Source of the DNA: Penicillium oxalicum
Lineage: Eukaryota; Ascomycota; Eurotiomycetes; Eurotiales; Aspergillaceae
Length of the DNA: 64,000 nt
Direction of reading: 5' to 3'
Assembly (NCBI RefSeq): GCF_001723175.1
Contig: NC_064654.1
Span: forward strand, 744,001-808,000
Every line of letters starts with the position of its first letter. Position 1 is the stretch's first letter. Position numbers and translations under genes: made by a program. Shown here one piece after another: positions 1 through 12,230 of the stretch. The notes under the pieces are model-generated. The model saw only the letters and a list, made by a program, of their open reading frames with translations, ran no database searches and was not told where the DNA came from.

Positions 1-230
1 AGACTACTCTAATAGGAGCTTTCGGCGACTATTAGCTATACGCGATAGTTATAAGTAGCCGAAAATAATATTACACCTTCTCCTTTATTAAACCCCTACT
101 ATTTTAACTTTGCCCTATATATACAAACGCACTAAGGCGGGAACCTGCGGATATAACCGAACGGAGCGATAGTAAGCTTAGACTATATTACCCTAAAGCT
201 CGGGGCGAGTTTAGTCTAAGTAGGGGAGGA
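1..230 (+). mobile_element. 3' end of an LTR retroelement body (partial)
   Basis: The segment ends at 222-230 in a purine run (aggggagga) directly before an LTR copy starting at 231. A purine-rich tract just upstream of the 3' LTR is the usual primer for plus-strand synthesis, so I infer that the body of a RIP-mutated LTR element lies to the left of, and partly outside, the window. No reverse transcriptase or integrase motif is legible in what is visible. Confidence 0.4.
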
Positions 231-382
231 TAAGATCCTAGAAGGGTAGTTATATAAGTTATAGCTTACGTGAATACCCCTGTTTAGCCCTGTATAGTCC
301 TATAACTATCCTTATAGACCTAATATTTAAGAGATACTATAGATATACTTTAAAAATCAACCTTTCTTTACTCTTCGAATCA
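231..382 (+). repeat. LTR copy 1 (RIP-mutated)
   Basis: Aligns by eye along its length with the copies at 6189-6342 and 12,721-12,817. Shared words include aagagatactatagatata and the 3' end ctttactcttcgaatca. Relative to copy 2 it shows mostly C-to-T and G-to-A changes (for example it starts TAAGATCCTAG where copy 2 has TGAGATCCCGG), as expected from RIP. The preceding purine tract suggests that it is a 3' LTR. Confidence 0.7.
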
Positions 383-1205
383 TAAGTAAAGATTATTTTT
401 ATAAAAGCTTAGGTTTTTTATAATATATAAAAGTAATAAAATATATTATATTCCCTAATTCTAGTATTTAATAAAGTTATTCGGAATCCTTACGCGCTTT
501 TAAGGTCTTCCTAAAATTCGAGGCTAAGTACTCTTCGCCTCTATTCTAATATAAACCCTATTATTATATTTACTATCTCTATTAATATCCGTTCCTTCCT
601 TATTAGAAATTACCTTATCTATATAGAGTCCGCGCTTTACTCTCTTATCTACTACTTCGACTATAATCCTTATTTTATCCTTATTATCCTTACTAATATT
701 ACCGAAACTATTCTTTATTATATAAGCCTTGTACTCCTTAGCTTATAGATCTCGCTCGGCCTAGTTAACTATATCCTTATTATCTTTAGTATATAGATCT
801 ATATTACTATTACTCTTATCCCTCTTAGGATACTTTAATAAGCGATAGATTATTAATATACTAATTATTATTTACTTTAGTAAGCCCCGATAATAGTAGT
901 AGATATCGCGAGCTAAGTTAAAAAGCCTCTTAATACTAGTACTAGTTACTAGAATTATAAGGATATTATAGGCTATTTTTAAGAGGGTTAGGTAAATATA
1001 TTCGCGCTCTTTCTACTATTATAGTAGCTAGTTTAGTATAGAGTTTTTTTCTATTATATATTAGCTCGTTTTACAGAAGTAAGAGGAGAAGGGAATATAT
1101 ATAGAATATAAAGTAGGCTATTAAGATAGGCCTAAAGCTTATCTATATCCTTTTTTATAGAAGCACCCCTAAAATCCGAGTCTATTAGTAATAAATCTAG
1201 CTTAT

Positions 1206-1251
1206 TAACGTAATTCACGGCCGGTCGGGACACACGGCCGGTCGGGACACC
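1206..1251 (+). repeat. left terminal inverted repeat of the pogo/Fot1 element
   Basis: Includes the TA target dinucleotide. It contains two direct copies of a 17-bp unit, CACGGCCGGTCGGGACA, at 1216-1232 and 1233-1249. It is GC-rich and shows no sign of RIP although it contains CpA sites. It is the exact reverse complement of 3047-3092. Confidence 0.95.
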
Positions 1252-3090
1252 CACTCCAAAATCGCGTATTCCTACTACCCTACCTAATTTAACAGCCTAC
1301 TATACTACTAATTCGCACTAAATCTTCGCAAAAATCGGCTAATTAGGAGGGCAAGATCCTTTTAGCCCTTGATGATATAGAAAATAGCCGCATCAAATCT
1401 ATTCGCGTAGCAGCGGAGCTATATAGTATACCGCGTTCTATACTATACGCGCGCGCGCATAGAAGATCCTCACACGTTAATAAACGCCTATTAGGTCATA
1501 AATTAACTTAATTAGAAGAGGATTCGCTTACTAAATAGATTCTCTCTATAGATTCGCGTAGGATAGCGCCTAGGCCCTCTACTGTTCGAGAGATAGCTAA
1601 TATCCTTCTTATAGCGCGTAGAACTAACCCCCTATTAACGGTTAGCGTTAATTAGGTATCAACCTTCGTTAAACGGCGCGATAAGCTTTAATCACGCTAT
1701 TCTAAACGATATAATTATTAGTGCGCTCTTAACGAGGATCTAAAGGCTATTAAAGAGTGGTTCTTGATAGTACAACGTACGATTAAGGAGAATAGGATTT
1801 AACCGGAGGATATCTACAACTTTAATAAGATAGGCTTTGCGATAAGCCTTATATCCTCGCAAAAGGTAGTTACGCGCGCTAAATACTACGGTCGGCGATC
1901 GATCCTATAGCCTAGTAATCGCGAATAGGTCACTACGATCGAAGCAATATGCGCTAATAGCTATACGCTACCGCCCTATATTATTTTCAAAGGCTAGATT
2001 TATATCGCTAGGTAGTTTGAATCGCCGAATATCCCTAGGAATTAGCGAATCGAAGTATCGAATAATAGCTAGACTACCGATGAAATCGGCCTTTGCTAGC
2101 TTCAAAAGCTCTTTATTCTATACACTACTTCGCGTGTACGAGGACGATTTCGGCTATTAATCCTTAACGGGCACGGTAGCTATCTTACACCTTAATTCGA
2201 TCGAATCTGTGCCGAAATTGATATTATATTACTTTGTATACCTTTATATTCGTCTTACTTACTATAGCCGCTTAATATTAGGTGCTTTATAGTGCTAAAG
2301 CGTGCGTATAGTCGCTTCGTAAGCGATCTAGCCCGAATAGGCTATAATCATATCGACAAGCTCGATTTTCTTACAGATTATCCTCGCGTACTGCTAGAAG
2401 CTTTTTAACCGAATATCGTCCAAAGCAGCTTCGTAGCTACTAGTATCGTGCTAGTTAATACTAGTCGAGTGCTTTCTAAGCTTAATATATCGCTTCGAAC
2501 GCCTCTACCACTATTAAGTCGACTAAGTAGTAGATCTAGCTAATTTACACTAAAAACGCCTCGAACGGTAAAGTAGCTAGAAAAGCAGGCTAGAATAATA
2601 AAAGATCTAATAGATTAGCGGTCAAAAAGCCCTCTAAGCCTACTAAAATTAGTAATTAATTAGATTCTCAAGGGCTACTATTAAGCTTTATATCACACTA
2701 CCTTGTTAGTAAAGGAAAACGCCGATCTACGCGCAGCGAATAAAAAGAAACGTCGAAAGCGCACTCGATCGACTAGGCAGATAGCTTATAAGGGAGGCCT
2801 ATCGATCAAAGAGGGCCTATAGCTAGTTCAGCAGCTAATTCAACCACCTAAAGCTAATAAGGTAGTATCGCATAAGGAGGTCGATATGCCTAATTAGCCG
2901 ATTCAACCGGCCAGGAGGGCTCCGCCTACCTATAGTAGATATAGCCAAACTAGCCACAGGATTACTTTATATAAAAATCGTATTATCTAGTTAAATTAAT
3001 AGGTGTTAGTTGAGATAATCAATTTTGAATCTTTGTAATAGTACTAGGTGTCCCGACCGGCCGTGTGTCCCGACCGGCCGTGAATTACGT
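1208..3090 (+). mobile_element. pogo/Fot1-type DNA transposon, RIP-inactivated
   Basis: A 1.88-kb element flanked by TA dinucleotides (1206-1207 and 3091-3092), the target site of Tc1/mariner-pogo elements. Its two ends match perfectly as inverted repeats of 46 bp when the TA is included. Inside is one continuous reading frame on the + strand (about 1,340-2,560) broken only by TAG/TAA codons where Trp or Gln would be expected. It reads as an N-terminal helix-turn-helix (IKSIRVAAELYSIPRS) followed by a DDE superfamily domain with recognisable blocks IYNFNKIGFAI, ILNGHGSYLT and PLNIRCFIVLKRAY. Each block has Asn where the family has its catalytic Asp. The element is dead as an autonomous transposon, but its ends look intact. 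Confidence 0.9.
1341..2560 (+). pseudogene. RIP-mutated pogo/Fot1 transposase
   Basis: One frame stays readable from the start (aat tag gag ggc aag atc) to about 2,560 without any frameshift. All interruptions are TAG or TAA. The three DDE-domain acidic positions are Asn: NFN near 1,812, LNGHG near 2,162 and PLN near 2,270. In each case GA has become AA after a T, i.e. TpG to TpA. A His-Gly pair and the C-terminal YNHIDKLDFL region are still readable. The original initiation codon could not be placed. Confidence 0.85.
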
Positions 3091-3092
3091 TA
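3047..3092 (-). repeat. right terminal inverted repeat of the pogo/Fot1 element
   Basis: Perfect inverted match to 1206-1251, again with two 17-bp subunits, which probably form tandem transposase-binding sites. The TA at 3091-3092 is the target duplication. Confidence 0.95.
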
Positions 3093-6000
3093 TAGTACTC
3101 TACCTATAAGATAGGCTTATTAGTAATATTATATTATAAATCCTTCTAGTACTTATTAAATACTTTAATAAGGATCCTATAATAGATATCTATCTATTTT
3201 TCTTTACTAGGCCTTATCTTCTAATCTCTTTCTTTAAAAAAGTAAAGTTTCTTCTATAGATCGAGGATTATAGCGAGCGTAAAAGATTTCTCTATAGGAA
3301 GATAATATATCCCTATAGTAATCTTTAAGTTTCTCCTAACTAGCCTTAAGCGTCTTACTTATTACCTCCTTCTACTTTACTATTTTCTTTCGAAGTTTAT
3401 ATAGAGCTATTTCTATATAATCGAAAAGGGAGTTATAAATACTAAAGACTTAGTATACTATCGGAGTTTTAGTCTTCGAAAAAGCTAAGATAAAGTAATA
3501 GAACTTTTATATAATACTTAGAAAGTACTTAACCTAGCGCTACTACTTAGAATCGATCAAAAGGTTTTTATACTATTACTTATAGTAGTAATTAAGAGTA
3601 TTTCGGAGATAACGAGCCTAGCGAAGTATTAGGTATATTAAATTCTATTAAGTCCGAATATCTTAGATTAGGACTAGTCGCGTCTTCTTTTTCGTTATCT
3701 TTAGAGGCCTAATCGGAATCTCTTTAAGGGGCGGAAAATCGTCTTAGATCTAGAGAAACTCTTCTTATTACTAGGGACTCGCGTTAATAAAACTTATAAG
3801 GCTTTAGACCTACTTATTATTAGTTAAGAAACTTAGTAGAAAAAATAGTAAGGAGAAGGAGGAGTACCTTTAAAGAGTATCTATAATATCCTATTAATTA
3901 CGCTAGAACGTAACTTTATTTTCTATTTCGTCGGACTATAGCTTAATAGTATCGTTCTCTAGCGCGACCTTTATTATATTAAGAAGCTACTTAAGAGCGA
4001 GCTAAATTATATATATAAGGCGTTATTAGTAGTAATTATATAGATATAGCCGCTAATATTTTGCTAGTTAATAATATCTATCAAAATCCGACCGAGATTT
4101 TCGCTAGTATACTAATAGCTTAGTAACTCGAATCTAAGTAATAACTCTTGATAATTCTAACTACTATTAATAAAGTAGTCTATAATAGCTATAAATACTT
4201 ACTAAAATAGAGATATCTAGTAATTAAGAGCTAGCGAGACTATCCGGTCGCTAGGAAGAGTAGTAAGGATATCCTACTACTAGCGCCTAATAGTCTCGAG
4301 TAGGCGACTCTAATATTACTTAGGAGTTAGAAGAGATAGGCGTTCTAGTATCCGCTAGGCTATATCGATAATATTCTAAAAGCTAGGATAGGCGAGAACC
4401 TAGAAAGCTAAATTTAACTTAATAATAAGATCGAGCTAGGCCTTTTCTTATAATTCCTTTAAGATTTTATTCGACTATATCTTTATAGTAGTACCCTAAA
4501 AATATAAGACTTAGTATAAATATTATTATTAAGAAGGTATATAAACTTACTAGTTCTAGGTATTATATAATTAAGGAGCTCGACCTCTTTCCCTTATAGT
4601 ATTATAATAGATAACGCTAGATTACTAAATCCCTAGCACGAGGTAGGGGATATTTTATAACTATAGAGTAGCCTAGATAGATAATCCTTAGCTCCCCTAT
4701 ATCTATCTTAGTAATCGATATAATTCCGTTCTATTTTTCGTCGCGTTTTATATCCTATTTTAACTCTTTCTACTAAGACTAGTTCCTAGCCTATATATAA
4801 AGCTACTATTAGATAAAAGTTAATTTATATTCTGTAGTTAGTTTCTTGTCCTCTCCTAATCGTAGGTTGAAGATAATAAAGTTCTTATAGCGATAACTAT
4901 CTATAAGTAAGATAACTTTAAGGGTCGACGGTAGTATAGGAGGTAGGTATCTTACTATTAAAGAAGGAGTAGTAGGATACTTAGAAGTAAGTAATAGGAT
5001 TATATAGGAGCGATATATAGTAGGCGTAACTAAGGACTCTATAGTTAAGATAATAACTAAGAGCGCGACTAATTAGATACCTAATAGTTTAGTTACTAGC
5101 TAGAATATATATTAACTAGTAGAGTATTTAGGTCTAAGATTATTCGCGCTAAAAATACTAGAGATAATAGTCTCGCTAGTATTATTAATAATTAAGTATT
5201 CGTTATTAACCTAAGGAGGTATCTTGCTCCTAATAGAAGACTTTAAGTATACTAGTACTCTCTATAGTAAAAAGGAGATATAAGGAGAAGTTAAAGGTAA
5301 GGAGATTGAAAAAGAGCTTATTAAAATAGAGATAATATCCTTATATAATATATAATATATCTTTCGTCTAGTATATTATACTTAAGTAAATACTATTACT
5401 ATAGTCTTAAAGATAGGAAAGATACTTACTCCTAGGACTTATATATATATCCTCTACTACTATAAGGCTACTTAACTTCGAAGATCTATAGTAGTATACT
5501 TATAAGACTACCGAGGAATTATTAGGCTAGTACCTATAGTAGTTATCTATTATTATTCTATTATAATAGGTTAATAGCACGAGTAGTAATTAATATATTA
5601 TAGTCGAAGAGAGTAAGAAATAGGAATATAGCTCTAGCCCTACTCTCCGTGAAACTACTAAGGAAAAGCTATAATATATATAATAAGAAGTAGTATAGTA
5701 ATTCTAGCTAATTATAATACTTAAACTAGTACCCGTACTTACTACGACTTACGATTAGCAGATTCTATATTATATAAATTTTAGCAAAATCGTATATATC
5801 TAAATATTATAGATAGATACTCCTTATAATAGCCTTATAGTCAAGTCGGATAAGTAATTCGTACTTCGTCCCTAATAATTTATACTATAGCTAAAGGATA
5901 TATTATAGTAGAAGAGTTATAACTATTATAAGTAAAGCAAGATACTATAGTTAGTTATATAGCTTAAGGTTATTTTTGTTTACTTCCTCTATTATATATA

Positions 6001-6188
6001 TATATACGTTCGAGTCCTATCTCTACTAAATAAAAATTATTAATCTATATAAATTCTTTAGTACTTACTCTTAACTAATTTTTAATAGTAAAGAAGAAGT
6101 TCTAAGTAGGCTATCCGAGTTTATTATATCTCTCTTAGCGTCTGCTCCGATAGATCGTTATTTAATAATATTACTTTTAAGCTTCTAC
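3093..6188. repeat. unclassified RIP-mutated repeat sequence
   Basis: AT-rich, TpA-rich sequence with no legible domain on either strand. It lies between the pogo/Fot1 element and a solo LTR. It may be the continuation of an older element into which the transposon at 1208-3090 inserted, but no end structures are visible. Confidence 0.5.
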
Positions 6189-6342
6189 TGAGATCCCGGA
6201 AGGGTGGTCACGTGAGTCATGACTCACGTGAGTACCCCTGTTCGGCCCCGTATAGCCCCGTGACTGTCCTTACAGACCCGATATTTAAGAGATACTGTAG
6301 ATATACTCCAAAAATCAACCTTTCTTTACTCTTCGAATCACA
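6189..6342 (+). mobile_element. solo LTR (154 bp) with CTAC target duplication
   Basis: Starts TG and ends CA, and is flanked on both sides by CTAC (6185-6188 and 6343-6346), the arrangement left when an LTR retrotransposon recombines to a single LTR. It keeps TpG and CpA sites that are lost in copy 1 and in the surrounding DNA. It contains the palindrome gtcacgtgagtcatgactcacgtgag near its 5' end (two CACGTG E-box cores at 6209-6236). A 74-codon open frame starting inside it runs into flanking repeat DNA and is not a gene. Confidence 0.75.
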
Positions 6343-7321
6343 CTACGCGATAGTCTATCTATATACGTTACTATATATTCGGAGTCTAGCGTATATAAGA
6401 AAATCTTTTAGAGATATATATTATTATATATTCTAGGTATTCTATATTTACGAGAATCTATAATAATATATACCTAGCTCTTACCCGCTATAGAGTCCTA
6501 CTATATATTAAGGCTTTTAATATAAACTAATTATAAGATATAGTCTTATAGTTATTTTAAATATATTCTATCGAGGTTATCCGCGGGTAGACTCGATTCT
6601 TTAATTAGTCCGTAGACTAATTAAAGAGAATTATTATAGGGAATTAGATACCTATATTAGCTCGCTTACCCGCTAAGATATAGTAATATAATATTATCTA
6701 GGCCTCTAGATTACTTCTCTACTTTTAGACCTATAGATCTATTACTCTAGAAAGAACTCTAGAAGCTCCTAAAATTAGCCTTCTAGTACTAGTATAACCA
6801 CGACTATAAATACTACTACCGAGACTATAAATACTACTAATAAGACTACGAATACTACTACGGATAATAGAATAGCTAGTATCGTAAGCGGCGGGGCGTT
6901 AATAGTCCCTAAGTTACTAAGTACGAAGAAATATAATATATATCCTACCGCTATACTAGGTAAATAGGCGGAATATATTAAGAAATAGAAATAGATATAT
7001 ATAGAATTAGCTATAAAGAAGCAGAAGGTAGAGATAGAGCTAGTATTAAGGAGTCTTAGATAGATAACCTAAAAATAGGAGCTATATATACGCGAAGTAG
7101 AGGAGATAGACCTCTATATTAATATTAATAGGCGTCTATAAAATCTTCGAGTTATTCGACCTTCTACTAGATAATACGAAATAGTACTAATATAGCTATA
7201 AGCCTCTTATATACTTAGATATTATATAATTAAATTAAGGATCGGTATATAGGAAGATAATCGAACCCTTATATTCTAATAGATTAATCGTCTCTCCCTC
7301 CTACTTTCTCTCCTATTTTTT

Positions 7322-7381
7322 CCTACTTTTTTTCCTACTTTTTTTCCTACTTTTTTTCCTACTTTTTTTCCTACTTTTTTT
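7322..7381 (+). repeat. 12-bp tandem repeat, five copies
   Basis: Five perfect head-to-tail copies of CCTACTTTTTTT, with a degenerate copy just upstream. Confidence 0.9.
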
Positions 7382-9087
7382 CCTTTCTAGTTTTTATTAG
7401 GTTCTTCTCTTCCTAATACTTCTCTACCTTTTTCTTTCTTCTTATTTTTTTTTCTAATTATTAGTAGACTATCTTTCTTTCCTCTATAGTCGAGTAGCCT
7501 AGATAGTTATTATAATTAGGGATTCGGGATTACCTAAGTAGTATACTAATAATATACGTTCCCTAAGTAAGTCTACTCCGACTAGTATACTACTACTTTA
7601 TTCTATATCTACGCGTTAGAATTCTATTATTATCCTTTTACTTTACGAACTTTACTTACGCTTATATATTCACGAACTACTAATAAGTTATAGTAAACTC
7701 TATCCTATCTTAAAATATAATCTATAAATAATACTAATTATACACGTCTATAAATATCCTAGGCTATATAGTATTTATTTAGGCCTATTATAAAAGGAAT
7801 AGCTTATTTAATTATATATAAGATACCTCTATCGCGGATATTAACTCTTATCCTAATAATATAAAGGATAAAGGAAGTCTAGAAAATACGAGACTAGGTA
7901 TATATTTCTACTATAATCTATAGATTCTTGCCTATAAAGAGGAGCTACTTATAATAGCCTTTTAATACGCCCTACTATAAGCGTCTATAGTTTTTTTAAG
8001 TCTAAGAGATAGCGTAAATAATTAGCTAGTTTTAGGTCTTTAAGAAGATATCCTTATAATAGATAAGTATCTTTTTACTACTCGGATATAGGAAAGATAT
8101 AGGGTATATACCTAGTAATTATAGCTACTCTATAAGAGGTAAAGTAAGTATATAGAGTTATTACCTCTCCTAGAATCTTATTACTAATAACTACCGACTC
8201 TAGTTTTTTTCCTCTTAAGCTTAACTATAATTCTAATATATTATAAAATCTCTTATCTCGCCTTTTTAACTATAGCCTTTAACGCTCGTTATAGCTCCCT
8301 TTCTATAAGACTCTTTAAAGGCTAACCGATTAGAATAGTAGATAAGATTATTAGCGTTCTTTAAAACTATCTATAGGATAAAGTTTACGTAGTTACGCTT
8401 AATCTCTATTATTATACTACCGAATTTACTAATCTTATATAAGATATAATAATTAAGATCTTTAAGTACGTTTAGGATAACTAACTCTAGTAAGAGTATA
8501 AGACCGATAAGAAGGCGTTCTAGTCTATTTAGAATATAGTAATTAAGGAGGAGCAGGCTCGCGAGTTATAATAGATCGCTATCGACTGGATTAAATATTA
8601 AGTAATTAGTTAATAGGGTAAGCGCGAAGCAGAACTTTTCTTTATCCGGGCTAAAACTAAGGCTATAGCAGAATATATTAGTATATATCTTAGGAGTAAT
8701 ATTATATAGGATATATTTCGTCTTTATATTAATAACGAGATTATCTATTAATATACGTAATAGGTAGGGCCTACTCGTCGCTAGAAAAAGGATCTATATA
8801 TTCTTCTAAGTAATATCTAGAAGGTAAGTCTTACTATTTCTAAACGCTTAGCTAACTATATATAAAGCTAATATAATTATTCCTTATAAGGCTTATTAAG
8901 CAAGGCGTTTAATCCTATTTATATAAGAGCGCCTCGACGTAGCCTACCTCGGCCTTATTCTAGATAGGTTTTGTTATACTACAAATATCAGATAGAGCCT
9001 CTCTGCTACCGAGAGAGCTATCGCTACTCTTTTTAGCTAGTACGCGGCAGATCGACTTACTATAGGTAGTATAATAGCCTCGAATAG

Positions 9088-9203
9088 GACTAACTAAACT
9101 AGACTAACTAGACTAACTAGACTAACTAGACTAACTAGACTAGCTAGACTAACCAGACTAGCCAGACTGGCTAGACTAACTAGACTAACTAGACTAGCTA
9201 GAC
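9088..9203 (+). repeat. 9-bp tandem repeat (GACTAACTA variants)
   Basis: About a dozen head-to-tail copies of a 9-bp unit (GACTAACTA, with variants GACTAGCTA, GACTAACCA and GACTGGCTA). The GACTGGCTA variant is probably closest to the state before RIP. The unit length is a multiple of three. Confidence 0.85.
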
Positions 9204-11120
9204 CCTATCGGATAATAGTTCCGGTAGTAGTAGCGGTAATATATCTCCTTCGAATCGTCTGCTTATACGAAGTATAGCGGTACGGTTATATAAATAGGTA
9301 CGTTAACAAGAACTTAAAGAAGCCTGATAACGCGAAGGAATATAGCGCGCTAATCTCGCTCTAGAATCGAATTAGGCTAACGACGTAGTAGATAATCTAT
9401 TATAAATCCTAGGGTACCTCTTATCTTATAGATATCTATTATAGGAGAGAGTAATTAATAATTACCTTTCGTTACTATATTTTATTAGCTACCCTCTCGG
9501 CCTTCTTTACCTATACTATATTAGGGCTACGCTTTTACCTAATTATAACCTTACGACTACCTTTCTTTACTAGGCCTATATATTTAATCTCTACTCAAAG
9601 CTCTATTTAGTTATAAGTTATATAGATCCGAATAAACGGGCGAGGCGTCTTAAGACTTTATATATAGACCTATATATTAGTAGGTTAATCGGGTAAATAT
9701 AAGAGCGATATCTCTTATAGTTCCTCCTAGATAGACTATCCGTAGCTATAGATTCTTACTAGCCTTATATATTATATACGTATAATCGATAGCTAGCGAG
9801 TGTATAAGTCCTAATAGTTACGGAATAGTTAAGATATAGCTATCTTTCCTTTAATACTATCTAGGCGCGGCTTTATAGTATCGATATTACCTAGGATAGC
9901 TATATAATAGCCTATCGCTTTGCTATATTAGAGTAGCGTTAGTCGGGCGCTATTATTCTACTAACCTTCTAGTAGCTTTTTAAAGGAGATAATAGTACCT
10001 AATTATATAAAAGGATTCTTAATTATTTCCGTATATTCGACTAGTATTATAATAAGGATCCCTAAAGAGCTAGATAAGGCCTTATATAAAACTACTAGTT
10101 CTTAGCTATCTAAGAGCTTATTAGATAGTATCTATTAACCTATATAGCTTACGTACTTCTTTAGCTAGATTATAAGTATCGCCTAATCTCTATCCTATAT
10201 TACGTAAAAAGTATTTATCCTAGCGAATAGTTTCTAAAGCGTTATTTCCTAATACCTCTCGATAGTACCCTTTCTTTAGAGAGCTAGAGCGCTATACTCT
10301 AGAGTACTATTATTTTTAATCTAGAGGACTAAAATAATCGTATAAAGTATCTACTTAGTACATACTAGATCCTACTAATATAGTTATATAATCTTCTAGC
10401 CCGAGAAGTCCCTACTACCTAAATCGACGATAGCTTTCCTTCTTCGATATAGATATAGTATAATAAAGCAAAGTACGGTCTCGCCTAGCGCTATCTTATA
10501 ATATAGCCTAGAGATACTATTATAATCTTGTCTTTAATACCTACTAGCGAAATAACCCTAGTTACTTATCCGCGAAAAGCTATTCCTATAAATCTAATTA
10601 GAATCTCTAACTCTAGTAACTATCTTAATAATTATTCTTTACTAATAGTAGAAGAAGTCTTACGAAGTAATTATAATAGAATATCTCTAGTATATCTAGC
10701 TACTAGCGCTAGTAGTAATATATTTAGTACTCCTAAGGAGCCTTCCCTAATATAGAGTCTACTCTGTAGAATTTACTCTATCTCGGATATACTTATTAGA
10801 CGCGAGTTATAGGAGTTACCTATAGTCTTATATAATCTTAATATCCTATTCTATTAGGATTAGATATTTTTACTTAGTTTATTAGGTCCTAGAGGGCACG
10901 AGCGAAATATATACTTCTAAGGCTCTACGTACTAGGAAGCTATAGAGCTAAGGATATATAGGGAGTTCTTATAACTTATTAATCGGAAGAGGATAGGGCA
11001 TCGGATCGGAGGTAATACTAGGGTTTATTAATCTAGTACTAGCTAGACGAATAAGATTTAGCTAGAGCAGGACTATAGTAATAGGGATAATCTTCCGCCT
11101 CTAGGTCTACTATTTATACT

Positions 11121-11188
11121 ATAGGAACTATAGGAACTATAGGAACTATAGGAACTATAGGAACTATAGGAACTATAGGAACTATAGG
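11121..11188 (+). repeat. 9-bp tandem repeat (ATAGGAACT)
   Basis: Seven to eight nearly perfect copies of ATAGGAACT in a row, followed by diverging copies ending in a run of GGGCACCCTAGA-like units. The unit is a multiple of three. Confidence 0.9.
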
Positions 11189-11248
11189 GTATATAGGGCA
11201 CCCTAGAGACGTAGGGCACCCTAGAAATACAGGCTACCTAAGACTAGG

Positions 11249-11598
11249 CCTTGTAATTACTCGCGAGTAGCGCGAGCCGAGGACTCGCGAGTTCGAGCCA
11301 GGAAGGCCGGCCCGCGGAAAATTACTCGCGAGCCGTACGACTGTAATACACTAGTAATCGAGCCAATCGAACCGCGAGTTTTTCTGCCTCGCTATATATA
11401 ATAATAAATTACCGGCTCGATTTTACAATACCGTACGAGCAGGAAGACTCGCGAGTTCGAGCTAGTCTTTCCGGCTCGCGAGTAATTTTCCGCGAGCCAG
11501 GGACTCGCGAGTCTTCCGGCTCGCGAGTTCGAGCCAGAAGTGCGAGCCGGCTCGCGAGTCGAGTCCAAAAAGCCGGCTCGCCGCGAGTAATTGCAAGG
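11249..11598. mobile_element. GC-rich palindromic element (MITE-like), copy 1
   Basis: About 350 bp, bounded by 17-bp inverted repeats (CCTTGTAATTACTCGCG at 11,249-11,265; the reverse complement of CCTTGCAATTACTCGCG at 11,582-11,598, one mismatch). The interior is a dense array of CTCGCGAG palindromes alternating with GAGCCGG, GTTCGAGCC and GCGGAAAATTACTCGCGAG modules. It carries no coding capacity, and its composition contrasts strongly with the flanking RIP-mutated DNA. It interrupts a minisatellite-type region whose repeats continue on both sides. It is probably a non-autonomous, foldback-like element; no target duplication is obvious and the family is unknown to me. Confidence 0.6.
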
Positions 11599-11607
11599 TC
11601 TACCTAA

Positions 11608-11890
11608 GACACCCTTAGTATCCTAGAAACGTAGGCTACCTAAGACACCCTTAGCACCCTAGAAACATAGGCTACCTAAGATACCCTTAGCACCTAAGAT
11701 ACCTACGGCACCCAAGACACCTACGGCACCTAAGACACCCTTAGCACCTAAGACACCTACGGCACCTAAGACACCCACGGCACCTAAGATACCCAAGGCA
11801 CCTAAGACACCTACGGCACCTAAAGTACCTATAGCACCTAAAGTACCTATAGTACCTAAAGTACCTAAGGTACTTAGGGTACCTAAGGCA
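11608..11890 (+). repeat. 18-bp minisatellite (two 9-bp halves)
   Basis: A head-to-tail array of units like CACCTAAGACACCTACGG, itself two diverged 9-bp halves. It degrades towards its right end into CCTAAAGTA units. On the + strand it reads as repeated Ala-Pro-Lys-Thr-Pro-Thr. The minus strand also stays open for about 90 codons, only because of the repeat. I take it as a remnant of a repetitive coding region or a satellite, not as a live gene. Confidence 0.85.
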
Positions 11891-12230
11891 TATATCGTAC
11901 CTAAGATTAGCAGAGGCCACAATCTTAGCAAAGATAGTACCCTTATTCCTTATCGCTACCACCGAGGACCCTAGCCCAAAATCGTCCCTTAGTACCCCGC
12001 TTAGTACCGGATCCTTACTAACCGCAGACCCTAGTAATATCGCAGAGCCTTTCCTCGTCCTAAGTTAACCTATCTTTATAGAGTACTCTATAGCTCTGTT
12101 TTAGTACGCCTATATTAACCTTATTAGTAGGGCCCTCCGCGTCGCTATTAGATTCTCGCTTATAGCAGACTTCTATATATTAGGACTAGACCCTACGATA
12201 GGATTAAACTAGGCGATAGAGTTTAGCTTA

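Larger units (their letters stand above)
6347..11100. repeat. unclassified RIP-mutated repeat sequence with tandem arrays
   Basis: TpA-rich DNA without an intact frame. The part around 6,990-7,180 reads on the + strand as a charged, coiled-coil-like segment (KKQKVEIELVLRSLRQ), which may be a gag-like remnant, but I would not assign it. No reverse transcriptase, integrase or transposase block could be recognised between 7,400 and 11,100. Two short tandem arrays (7,322-7,381 and about 9,088-9,203) are listed separately. Confidence 0.5.

Noticed and set aside
11280..11540. GTTCGAGCC strings resembling a tRNA-derived SINE B box
   Set aside because: The string recurs many times in both orientations as part of a palindromic module and no A box is found at the right spacing.
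11659..11962. Two overlapping minus-strand frames (73 and 90 codons) of Gly-Val-Leu or Arg-Tyr repeats
   Set aside because: Both are produced by the 18-bp minisatellite, which stays open in several frames; no other coding signal.
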